Positions 11,020 through 19,578 of a stretch of DNA of 64,000 nucleotides are shown here, one piece after another. The DNA comes from Marinobacter similis (GTDB lineage: Bacteria > Pseudomonadota > Gammaproteobacteria > Pseudomonadales > Oleiphilaceae): positions 1,612,001 through 1,676,000 of the forward strand of contig NZ_CP007151.1 in the NCBI RefSeq assembly GCF_000830985.1, read 5' to 3'. Numbering within the stretch: position 1 is the first letter of the stretch; each line of letters opens with the position of its first letter. A program made the position numbers and the translations under genes. The notes beneath the pieces were generated by a model. The model searched no databases. It saw only the letters and a program-made list of their open reading frames with translations, and was not told the origin of the DNA.

Positions 11020-12793
11020 TCAGGCCTTATTTCCGACAGACGGCAGCTCAACCCAGAAATGGGCGCTTGATCATAGTAGTAGCCCAAGCGTCCATTCATA
11101 AGGGCAGCAAGCTCGCGGCAAATTGCCAGTCCGAGCCCGGTTCCGGCGGTCGTTTTTGTATTTCCTGTATCCGCTTGCGAAAAACGATCAAACAGGTGCT
11201 CGACAAAGGTTTCTGGCACACCGTCACCATGGTCTTGAACGACAATTCGTGTAGAGCCTGCCGTTCCTGGCTCGACGAAAATCCTGACGTTTCCATTGGC
11301 CGGTGAGAACTTAATAGCATTGCTGACGAAATTGTCGAGTATTTGCCGTAATCGATGTGGATCGGTGATCACTTTCTGTCGGAGGTTGCCCTGTGCGGTC
11401 AGTACAACCTTGTTCTCATCGGCCATGGTTTGGTTGTCCAAAACCGTTGACTCGATAATCGGCTGCAGTAGCTCTGGCGCTAATGTGACCGACATCTGTC
11501 CTGCAGACAGTTTGCCGAAGTCCAGCAGGTCTGAGATCAAAAGTTGCAATCGCTGGCCGTTACGCAACGCGAGACTGTTCATGGCCTGGGCTCGCGCTGG
11601 CAGATTACCGGTGGCGCCTGAATCAATCAGACGAAGCGCACCATTGATGGAGGTCAGTGGCGTGCGCAGCTCATGACTGACGTTAGAGACGAACTGATCC
11701 TTCATTGTGCTGATGGCATCCCGTTCATCCATAAGGTGATTAAAGGCGATGGCCAGATTGCGAACCTCACTGGCCCCGCCCGGGTCCAGTCGATCTGTCT
11801 TGGATGGCGTCTGGACCATGCTGTTTATTTTCCGAGTCATTTGGTCCAGAGGACTGAGAGTAGAACGAGTCAAGAAATAACTGACGAGGGAAATCACCAG
11901 TGCGATGCCGAGACTGATCAAGACAAAATGGCTAAATGACTCCTTGGCCGGCGCGGTTGCCCATTTATAGGGTACCGCTCGAACAAATTGCCAGCCCAGG
12001 CGTTGCAGGTGCTGGTGGCGTATATGAGCTCCTGTCCTTCGGGGCCAACAGCGTGCCCCGACGTGATGCCCGAAAGCGCAGCATCGATCAGATCGTTCTC
12101 GCCAGGGGCGGGCAAGGGGGTAATGCCATTTTTGGCAATAACGCCGCCCTCGATATACAGGAAGTTTTCACTGTCGATGATCGTGAAGGTCGCCTCGTCG
12201 TTGGCGATTTCCTCCAACATGTCGACCGGGACAATGCTGGTTCTGCCCAAATTGATGGTGCCGCCCAGTAAGCCTAATAAATCTCCTTCGTCGGACTCTA
12301 TCGGTGCCAGAAGCGAAAGCAGTGGAACACCGGTCGTCCGACCAATAACAGGCCGGCTGATAACCGGCTTTCGGCTTTCTATGGCCCGACGGAAATGCTT
12401 TCGGTCGGCGTAGTTGGTACCAATCCGCCCGGGCGTGTACAAATTTTCGAAGATGGCGGTGGCATTGCTATCGAAAACCAGTATTCCGTCGGGTAACAGG
12501 GATCTGAGGAGTTCTTGTCGTTCCAGTTGGGTGGCCATTTCATTCTGGCTGACCAGTTGATTGCCGTCGCTGAGCAGGCTCGCAGATTCGGCCAATACAT
12601 CCAGTTTCAACTGCAACCGTTGATTGACTTCGCTGGCTATGCGACGGGTCTCATAAAGCTGTTGCTCGGTCAGAATGTCCTCGAAATCTTCTACCAGGGC
12701 GCCATAGGCCACGAACAGCACAGAACCAACGGTCGCGATGGTTCCCAGCAGAATGATCAGGGCGAGGCGTGTTCCGAGCGAAAGTGACGGCAA
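11020..12793 (-). CDS. dCache-HAMP sensor histidine kinase (two frameshifts)
   Basis: This is the first gene of the kinase operon: a transmembrane helix (LALIILLGTIATVGSVLFV), a periplasmic double-Cache sensor of about 240 residues, a second helix (LISLGIALVISLVSYF), HAMP, HisKA (SNVSHELRTPL, His codon 11674-11676) and HATPase_c. Frameshifts lie near 12010 (IYATS|LQRLGWQFV) and at a GGG run at 11061. Repairing the second gives a normal kinase end, FWVELPSVGNKA, then stop at 11020; unrepaired, the frame runs falsely into the next gene. The corrected length is 592 codons. A TTG at 12793 with AAGGAA upstream is preferred, because the longer ATG form (12919) would overlap the divergent GGDEF gene. 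Confidence 0.8.
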
Positions 12794-12799
12794 ATCAAA

Positions 12800-12805
12800 T
12801 TCCTT
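12800..12805 (-). promoter_or_regulatory. Ribosome binding site deciding the TTG start of the dCache kinase
   Basis: AAGGAA on the minus strand lies 6 nt before TTG at 12793. It supports this start over an upstream ATG inside the divergent gene. Confidence 0.5.
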
Positions 12806-12888
12806 GTGGCACTTTGGGGTAATTGTTGCTTTGATGTCTATAGTAGTCTGTCGTGAGTAATAGATGGAGTAGATTACATTGAAGAGCC

Positions 12889-14562
12889 ATGTCTGAAGAG
12901 AGTCTCTCTGAAGTAGCACGGAAGCTGGAACTTCTCAAGTTGCGTTTCAAGGACAAAGCGACAAAGGATATTGGTCTGTTGCAACAGGCGATAGATCAGT
13001 TTCGGGTCGGACGTTTTGGGCCCAATGATGTCGCTGCTGCCTATCATTCCCTGCACAGACTGGCGGGGTCGGCGGGTAGTTTTGGCTATTTGGCCCTGGG
13101 TGAGGAAGCCCGAGCACTGGAGGTCATGCTGAAGCCGCTGGCAGAAGCCAGTAATGAGGTTGCACCGGAGCAAGTTCAGAGTGTAATTGATGAGGCGTTC
13201 GCCTGGCGAGTGGCGCACCTGATTGATTTTTTGTCGCTGGATCAGGCCGTTGGTCAGAGAGCCGCAGCGGCATCTCTGCCGGTCAATGGGGAGATGGCAA
13301 CAGAGTCGTGTGTTCTGATCGTACATTCGGACCCGGACAGAGCCCAGGAGCTGGTTCAGGGCCTCGAGCTGCATGGTTTTGCCCCGCTCGCTCTGCCAAC
13401 TCTCCAGAAAGCCGCAGAATACGGCTTGTCAGACGTTACTGCCCTGATCGCACAAGATACGCAGATTCTCCGTGATGGTTGGCAACTGGAGAGCATTTCC
13501 GACACGCCACCGGTTATTAGCCTGGGCGCTGGCGATTCGTTCGATGAGCGCTACGCTCTGGCCGAGTGCGGGGTGGATGGTTTCCTCGGTGAGCCCGTCG
13601 ATATTCCGGTACTTGCCGATTATATGGAACGGCTGATTACGGAGCGTGAAGAGAGCGGTTCTGGTCGAGTCATGATCGTGGATGACGACCCTGAACTGTT
13701 GGAGCACTACGGCCTGGTGCTGGAAGCAGGCGGGCTTGAAGTCTGGCGGGTGAATGATCCTGCCGATATCCTGACTGCGCTCTCGGAATTCCGGCCAGAC
13801 ATCGTCCTTATGGATGTGCAGATGGGCAAGTACCGTGGCCCCAATCTCGCTCAGATGCTGCGTTTTGAACCCGGTTGGCTGGGTTTGCCGATTATTTACC
13901 TATCTTCAGAAGACGATCGGGAGTTCCAGGTCGAAGCCATGGCCAAGGGCGGCGATGACTTCCTCACCAAGCCAGTCTCTGATGACTTTCTGTTGCGGGC
14001 TGTCACTGTGCGCTGTTACCGGGCCCGGCAGCTGGACAAGCTGGCGTCGCGCGACAGTCTGACTGGTCTGCTCAAGCATTCACTGGCCAAATCTGAAATC
14101 CAGAACGAACATGCCCGCTGCCGGCGCCGGGGTGAACAGGCCGTGGTTGCCATGCTGGATCTGGATCATTTCAAACAGGTGAACGACCGCTTTGGCCATC
14201 GAGCCGGCGATTTGGTGATCAAGGGACTGGCCAACCTGCTGCGACACCAGCTTCGTAAATCGGATGTGATCGGTCGCTATGGCGGTGAAGAATTTGTGGT
14301 CGCGCTCCCGGACTGCTCGGTCGAGAATGCCCAAAGGATCATGCAGTCAGTGTGCAAGCATATGGCCGGGATAGAATTTCACAGCGACGATCAAGAGTTC
14401 ACGGTCACGTTGAGCGTTGGCATGGTGCCGTTACAGGATTTCCTCACCAGTGACGATGCCATCGATGCTGCCGACCAGGCGCTTTACCAGCAAAAGCAGG
14501 CGGGGCGCAACGGTGTTTGGGTTGGTGGAGACAAATCAGAACGGGTGAGGACACTTGGCTAA
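12889..14562 (+). CDS. HPt - degenerate receiver - receiver - GGDEF diguanylate cyclase
   Basis: The 557-residue intact protein begins with an HPt-like domain (LHRLAGSAGSFG; likely phospho-His H56). Next is a receiver-like region without the acceptor aspartate (about 105-245). A good receiver (about 260-375) has D309 in VLMDVQM and a KP motif, and a GGDEF domain follows (about 385-550). The catalytic motif GGEEF is at 465-469. An RxxD inhibitory site (RKSD, 456-459) lies exactly five residues before it, so it should make cyclic di-GMP with product inhibition. Because the neighbouring kinases lack receivers, this HPt/REC protein is a natural relay partner (inference). It is divergent from the kinases across 95 bp. 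Confidence 0.9.
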   Translation: MSEESLSEVARKLELLKLRFKDKATKDIGLLQQAIDQFRVGRFGPNDVAAAYHSLHRLAGSAGSFGYLALGEEARALEVMLKPLAEASNEVAPEQVQSVIDEAFAWRVAHLIDFLSLDQAVGQRAAAASLPVNGEMATESCVLIVHSDPDRAQELVQGLELHGFAPLALPTLQKAAEYGLSDVTALIAQDTQILRDGWQLESISDTPPVISLGAGDSFDERYALAECGVDGFLGEPVDIPVLADYMERLITEREESGSGRVMIVDDDPELLEHYGLVLEAGGLEVWRVNDPADILTALSEFRPDIVLMDVQMGKYRGPNLAQMLRFEPGWLGLPIIYLSSEDDREFQVEAMAKGGDDFLTKPVSDDFLLRAVTVRCYRARQLDKLASRDSLTGLLKHSLAKSEIQNEHARCRRRGEQAVVAMLDLDHFKQVNDRFGHRAGDLVIKGLANLLRHQLRKSDVIGRYGGEEFVVALPDCSVENAQRIMQSVCKHMAGIEFHSDDQEFTVTLSVGMVPLQDFLTSDDAIDAADQALYQQKQAGRNGVWVGGDKSERVRTLG

Positions 14563-14565
14563 CGC

Positions 14566-15762
14566 ATGGATGCATTGATTGTAGACGATGACGATTTAAT
14601 GGCGGACCTGCTGGAGACGGTAGTGGCCGGCCTTCATTCCGCCGTCACGGTGTTTAAGGCGGCAGGTTTTCATGAGGCCCTAACCCTGTGGCAAAAACGG
14701 AAGCCAGATCTGCTGATTGTCGATTGGGACCTTCCAGACGGTTCCGGGTTGGATTTCTTGCGCCAGGTCCGTGCCAGCGACAAGGATGTTGCCATCGTTA
14801 TGATAACCGGTCGTGCCGATCGGGAGTCAATTCTGAAAGCAGCGCATTACCGTATTAACGGCTACATCAGCAAGCCGTTCCAGGTAGACGTATTGCATCA
14901 ACGGTTGCTAGAGATGATTGGCAAGTTACTTCCCGAGGAGTTGGCCCCGGCTGCTTCGTTGGAGGTCCTTCTGTCGGAGGGTGTGAAGACAGTCATCCAG
15001 CTGCCAGTAAGCGCTGACGTTGCCAGCATGCTGGAGTTGGTGGGGCGCAGCGACGATATATCGGCGGCCCAGCTCTCCGAGCGCTGGCAGAGTGATCCCT
15101 CCTTATGCTCGCGCCTGCTGGACGTTGCTAACCGCTCGTCATACCGACGCACTGGACAGCCGGTGGTCACCCTGCGGGACGCGATAGCCTCCATTGGCGT
15201 GCCCATGGCGCTGAATCAGGGGCTGGCGTTGGCTCTGGATGTCAACGCCGCTCTGTCTTCTGAGGCACTGGTTTCCTGCGCCTCAGAAGCCCAGAAGCAG
15301 GCGAAGGCCGTGGCCCATGAGGCCCAGCGTGTCGCGCTATCACTGGGAAAACGGTCGTCACAGTTTTTCACGGCCGGGCTGTTGAGCCGCATCGGTGAAC
15401 TTGCGGTACTCAAAGTCATGGACCAGTTCCAGCGGCAGGGTGGCGAGTTGAGTGATGAGCAGGTGTCGCAGGCGCTTAGGGACTGGGCTCAGCCTTATGG
15501 TAATAAGTTGAAAATACAGTGGTTTATCCCTGTTGAATTGAGGAATCTCATTGGTGCAGTGCATTACCTGCCGCGGGAAAATGTCACTCAGGAACGGTTG
15601 ATAATGAGAGCCGGCGCGCTGATTGCGGGAGGCGCTGCGCCGGAGGCGGAACTGGGGAAGGTCTTACGACAGCTAGGATTGGAAGGTTGGCAGCAGCAAT
15701 CCAGTGAACACGAGCAGAAGGATGAGGATGATGGGAATGACGGAGACGGAAACCACGCTTGA
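14566..15762 (+). CDS. Response regulator with HDOD output domain
   Basis: The 398-residue protein has a receiver at 1-125: acidic pocket VDDDD (6-10), acceptor D53 in IVDWDLPDGSG, conserved lysine in ISKPF. An HDOD domain follows (about 145-370), the degenerate HD fold found in bacterial signalling proteins. The C-terminal tail is polar and acidic (HEQKDEDDGNDGDG). HDOD proteins are thought to act through protein contacts rather than hydrolysis, and no catalytic HD pair is seen here. It starts 4 bp after the GGDEF gene and overlaps the start of the next receiver gene, so the three plus-strand genes are probably one operon. Confidence 0.88.
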   Translation: MDALIVDDDDLMADLLETVVAGLHSAVTVFKAAGFHEALTLWQKRKPDLLIVDWDLPDGSGLDFLRQVRASDKDVAIVMITGRADRESILKAAHYRINGYISKPFQVDVLHQRLLEMIGKLLPEELAPAASLEVLLSEGVKTVIQLPVSADVASMLELVGRSDDISAAQLSERWQSDPSLCSRLLDVANRSSYRRTGQPVVTLRDAIASIGVPMALNQGLALALDVNAALSSEALVSCASEAQKQAKAVAHEAQRVALSLGKRSSQFFTAGLLSRIGELAVLKVMDQFQRQGGELSDEQVSQALRDWAQPYGNKLKIQWFIPVELRNLIGAVHYLPRENVTQERLIMRAGALIAGGAAPEAELGKVLRQLGLEGWQQQSSEHEQKDEDDGNDGDGNHA

Positions 15763-16150
15763 GCGCATCATGCTGGTGGAAGACGAAGAAGATATTCGGG
15801 CCGTAGCAGAGCTTGCGCTGGAAGCTGTGGGTGGATTCACCCTGACTACCTGCGCGTCGGGCCAGAAGGCGCTGGAAACCCTGGCCGATTTCAAGCCTCA
15901 ACTGATTGTGTTGGATGTGATGATGCCGGGTATGGATGGGCCAACCACCCTGAAAGCCATCCGCGAGCATCCCGCATTTGTCGATACGCCAGCCATCTTT
16001 ATGACCGCGAAGGTGCAGCCAGAAGAGGTCAATGGCTATCTGTCACAAGGCGCCGTCGCAGTGATTCCCAAACCGTTTGATCCCATGGCACTGTCAGACA
16101 AGATTCGAGACATCTGGAGCAATCTTGAGCCTGAACAGCGTTCAGCATAG
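15728..16150 (+). CDS. Single-domain response regulator (CheY-like)
   Basis: This stand-alone receiver has about 140 residues: acidic pocket VEDEED, acceptor D63 in IVLDVMMPGMDG, T/S switch in FMTAK, and lysine in IPKPFDP. It has no output domain, so it likely shuttles phosphate or acts by protein contact. The start lies inside the preceding HDOD gene. ATG 15728 follows AAGGA at a good distance, and ATG 15737 (MTETETTLERIM) is nearly as good. It is the third gene of the plus-strand half of the signalling island. Being a lone receiver beside hybrid-less kinases, it is a plausible first phosphate acceptor (inference). Confidence 0.85.
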   Translation: MMGMTETETTLERIMLVEDEEDIRAVAELALEAVGGFTLTTCASGQKALETLADFKPQLIVLDVMMPGMDGPTTLKAIREHPAFVDTPAIFMTAKVQPEEVNGYLSQGAVAVIPKPFDPMALSDKIRDIWSNLEPEQRSA

Positions 16151-16239
16151 GCTTCTGAACCGGTCTGCTCTGGTGTCCCGGCTGTCCATTCGGGTAACCT
16201 GTAGGATTGATCCAGCTGGCAATCTTGAGGCTCCGAATA

Positions 16240-16578
16240 ATGACGTCAGAATCTTCCAGAGATGAACTGAAAGCAAAACTGAATCTGGAAACTTCCCGCA
16301 TTCACTGGCACGACTTGCAAACCTACTTTGCCCGAGGCCATGTGGTCCGGGTTGCTCCGGACCTCGATCTGCTGGAGGTTGCCACGGAGCTAACCGCCGA
16401 TAACAAGACCCGGTTCGAGCAGTGGATGGCAGACGGCAAGGTGGGTGAAGTTCCACTAGACCTGGCCCAATCCTGGTATGACAACAACACAGAACTCTGG
16501 GCCGTGGTCATCGCGCCTGGGTACTGGTACAGGATCGATCCGATCATGCCTTGCATTGACGCCTCGGATTCGCTGTGA
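16240..16578 (+). CDS. DUF2288 family protein
   Basis: The 112-residue soluble protein matches what I know of the DUF2288 family: LETSRIHWHDLQTYFARG near the N-terminus, then VAPDLDLLEVA and a conserved WYDNN stretch. Function is unknown. The ATG at 16240 is preferred over an upstream TTG because GAGG lies about 9 nt before it. Its stop codon overlaps the GTG of the next gene (GTGA), so the two are probably co-translated. Confidence 0.75.
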   Translation: MTSESSRDELKAKLNLETSRIHWHDLQTYFARGHVVRVAPDLDLLEVATELTADNKTRFEQWMADGKVGEVPLDLAQSWYDNNTELWAVVIAPGYWYRIDPIMPCIDASDSL

Positions 16579-16946
16579 AGCTGCATTATTTCCATGGCCG
16601 TGAGCCCATCCGGGTGCTTGTTATGGTGCGTCAGCAGCAGCGCCTCGAGCTGTTTATCAAACCCTTGGGCGAACAGGCCTGGGGTTTGGTGGTTCTGGCC
16701 GGACCCGACCAGGGGCGGCCGGAACGCCAGCAGTGCCAGGGGCCCTGGAAGACTCTGGCGCAAGCCGAGTCGGCACTGCGAAGAACGGCTGGCGCCCTGA
16801 TGGGTAATGGCTACGAAGCTCGTCCCTCCGATTACGTAGTCTGGTCGGTAACCGCTCAGCGGCTGTCACGGACCATACAAACCGATCAGAGAATCCGGGT
16901 GACCACCGAATCAGTGGACCCAGACCAGTTCGAACCTCTCGTCTAA
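16575..16946 (+). CDS. Hypothetical protein, translationally coupled to DUF2288
   Basis: I do not recognise this 123-residue protein. It is soluble, basic and rich in Gln and Arg in the middle, with no signal peptide, membrane segment or cysteine motif. The N-terminus (KLHYFHGREPIRVLVMVRQQ) is predicted to form beta strands. Translation starts at a GTG that overlaps the DUF2288 stop by 4 nt, so the pair may act together. The frame is open and codon use matches its neighbours, so I consider it real, but no function can be given. Confidence 0.6.
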   Translation: MKLHYFHGREPIRVLVMVRQQQRLELFIKPLGEQAWGLVVLAGPDQGRPERQQCQGPWKTLAQAESALRRTAGALMGNGYEARPSDYVVWSVTAQRLSRTIQTDQRIRVTTESVDPDQFEPLV

Positions 16947-16980
16947 AAACGCACTCCCTTAATGCCTTCTCGAGGATTTT

Positions 16981-17889
16981 ATGCTGACCGGCGCATTGTT
17001 AATTCTTGCCCCGTTGTTTCTGGGCTTTGCTTTGCCATTAAAGAATCGCCAGGCGATGACGGTGATCCATTACTCGGTGGAGGCACTGGTGTATTTCATT
17101 CTGGGCTTGCTTGGTCTTGGCCTGGGTCAGATGGAAGGCCTGGCGGACCAGCTGAGCGGTATGGCCGTGCAAGTACTGGTGCTGGTGGCCGCCCTGTTCG
17201 TGGCCAACATGGCTGGGTTGTGGCTGTTTCATCGCTGGCAGCCCATGGCGCCGGCTGAGGGCGAGGCCGTTGGCAACCCGAGTTACCGGCGGCTGTTCCT
17301 GGCGGGTCTGAAGCCTATGCTGGCGGTCCTGACGGGCCTGCTGGCGGGTTATTACCTGCTGCCGCCCCTGCCTATGGCCGAATCCATAGCCACGGGCGCA
17401 TTGATGTTGCTGCTGTTTTTAATCGGCCTTCAGCTCCGGAATGCAGGATTGTCCTTGCGCAAATTGCTGATGAACCGGCAGGGATTGGGTATTGCACTGG
17501 CACTGACGCTCAGCTCATTGCTTGCCGGGGTTCTGCTGATCCCGATACTGGCATTGCCCTGGCACGATGTGCTGGCGCTGGCGTCCGGATTTGGCTGGTA
17601 CTCGTTGTCGGGTATCGTCATCGGTGACGCCTTGGGGCCGGCCTGGGGTGGTGTCGCCTTCCTGAACGATGTCATCCGCGAGATCATCGCCCTGGCCATC
17701 ATTCCCCTGCTGATCAGTGCCCGGCCGGCCATGGCGATCGGCTATGGCGGCGCTACCGCCATGGATTTCACGCTGCCAGTCATTCGTAGCAGCGGTGGCT
17801 TGGCATGCGTGCCTGTGGCGATTGCCTCTGGCTTCTTGCTGTCGTTCCTGTCACCGGTATTGATGGGGGTGTTTCTATCCCTCGGCTAA
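16981..17889 (+). CDS. lysO: LysO-family lysine exporter
   Basis: The 302-residue inner-membrane protein has about eight hydrophobic segments. It resembles LysO (YbjE, DUF340), the lysine and thialysine exporter of E. coli. Family-typical stretches near the C-terminal half are SGFGWYSLSG and GATAMDFTLP, plus the RNAGLS segment after helix five. GAGGA precedes the ATG. The leader is only about 34 bp long, too short for a lysine riboswitch. The 3' end overlaps the convergent Na/Pi cotransporter gene by 15 bp. Confidence 0.83.
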   Translation: MLTGALLILAPLFLGFALPLKNRQAMTVIHYSVEALVYFILGLLGLGLGQMEGLADQLSGMAVQVLVLVAALFVANMAGLWLFHRWQPMAPAEGEAVGNPSYRRLFLAGLKPMLAVLTGLLAGYYLLPPLPMAESIATGALMLLLFLIGLQLRNAGLSLRKLLMNRQGLGIALALTLSSLLAGVLLIPILALPWHDVLALASGFGWYSLSGIVIGDALGPAWGGVAFLNDVIREIIALAIIPLLISARPAMAIGYGGATAMDFTLPVIRSSGGLACVPVAIASGFLLSFLSPVLMGVFLSLG

Positions 17890-19484
17890 CACCGCCGGGG
17901 TGGCGCTTGCCGATGCTTCGGTCGTGGGGAACCAGTTCAGGGCTTTGTACCATTGATCGGATAACCGTCGCACCGCACTGAGATCATCCAATGACCGTTC
18001 GCCGTTTTCGATGGGTAAGGACTGCTGGACAACTAATCTGAGCATGGAAGATTTCAGGCGATGGTAAGCATGTTCCGCCTCGGCGAATTGCTCCGGTGTA
18101 GCAACATCCGCTGAAATCAGCTGGCGAAGCTCGGTCAGATAGTCCGTTAGTTCCTGTCTAAGTGTTGCCCCTTCAGGCAAATCGACGGCTGCCCTTATGC
18201 GCAGGAGTGCTGGGGCTGAATAGATGGCTTCTGTTAGATAACGGCAGGTCACGAAACCACGGGCAAGCGCTTCGACAGTGCTGGCCTGCATTCTCTCGGA
18301 ACGCAGCCTGGAAATGTAATCGGTGATTGCAGTGGTTAGATTCAGCGCAGCCTCGGACTTTGGCTGGATCTGGTGGACCTTCAAAGCTTCCCGGTCAATG
18401 CAGACCCTCAGTAGTCCGCGGGTGAGATCGATCAGGCGTTTCATTTCCTGGTCGACCGCGGCTATGGCCAGTTCCGGTGTTTTTACCAGTGTCTTGTCCA
18501 GATAACGGGGTTCGGCGTTGTCTTCTTCCTGGCCCCGAAACATGCGGCTCAGCAGGTGGGCAAATCGGGGAACGAACGGCAACATGATCATTGCGCCGAG
18601 CACATTGAACAGGGTGTGAAACAGCGCCAAGGATATTGCCGGGTGGGCGCCCAGCTCAAACCAGTTGGCCAGGGTGGCTACCAGCCACAACATTAAGGGT
18701 AATATCGCCAGGGCAATGAGGCCGGTGACCAGGTTAAAGATGACATGCCCGAGCGCCAACCTTCTGGCATTGGCCGTTGCGCCCAGCACCGCAAGGGCCG
18801 CGGTGGAGGTGGTGCCCAGATTGGCTCCGATGACGGCGGCAGCGGCGTTATCCAGAGTTAACAGGTTGCTGGCGGCGGCACTGAGAATGATGGCGAGGGC
18901 TGCGCTGGAGGACTGGGTCAGCATTGTCGCCAGCAAGCCGAAGAGGACATAAAGCGGTAATCCATAAGCTTGCCCCACTATCCCTTCACCGTTGAATTCG
19001 TCCGTCAGCCCGCCGAGCGAGTCTTTCAGCAGTGATAGCGCGAGGAAAAACAGGGCGAAACCAGCTAGCGCATCGCCTAAAGACTTACTGCGATGGCCTG
19101 GACCAAGCAGCTTGAGCGCCATCCGGTGGCGAGCAAGGGCATGGCGAAAGCCTCAATCTTTATGCCGAAACCAACCAGACTGACCAGCCAGCCGGTCATC
19201 GTAGTGCCGACGTTGGCACCAAAGACGACCCCCAGTGATTGGCTGATGTTCAGCAGGCCTGCATTGACAAAGCCGATGGTGGCAACGGTCACGGCACTGG
19301 AAGATTGCACAATGCCGGTGATGAGTACGCCGGTACCAAATCCTTTCAGTGGCGTCTTGGTCCAGACCCCAAGAATGTGGCGCAGTTGATGTCCCGCCGA
19401 ATTTTTCAGTCCGTCGGTCATCATTCCCATGGCTAATAGAAACAAGGCCAAACCGCCGAGAATCTGGAAGAGAGTGTTAATCAC
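17875..19484 (-). CDS. Na/Pi cotransporter with C-terminal PhoU-like domain (one frameshift)
   Basis: This is an NptA/PF02690-type sodium-phosphate cotransporter. The duplicated core motifs are visible as QSSSAVTVA with GANVGTT in the first half and QSSSAALAI with GANLGTT in the second. A C-terminal helical PhoU-like region follows (about 350-510). It should import or balance inorganic phosphate across the inner membrane. The start is a GTG at 19484 (VINTLFQILGG). The frame breaks near 19123 (PLLATG|MALKLLG); one added base gives 537 codons, normal for this fusion. It converges on and overlaps lysO by 15 bp. With the pst operon and PPK2 elsewhere in the window it adds to a phosphate theme. 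Confidence 0.85.
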
Positions 19485-19578
19485 TGGGATTCCGCCGCAG
19501 AGGTTTTATGACAGCTTAGCAGGCTGGTGTCAGGGGGCGTGACTGTGGGGAATGGCGGTGAGCAGGAGTGGAGTGCGC

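Noticed and set aside
16947..16980. Lysine riboswitch upstream of lysO
   Set aside because: Only 34 bp separate lysO from the previous gene, far less than a lysine riboswitch needs.
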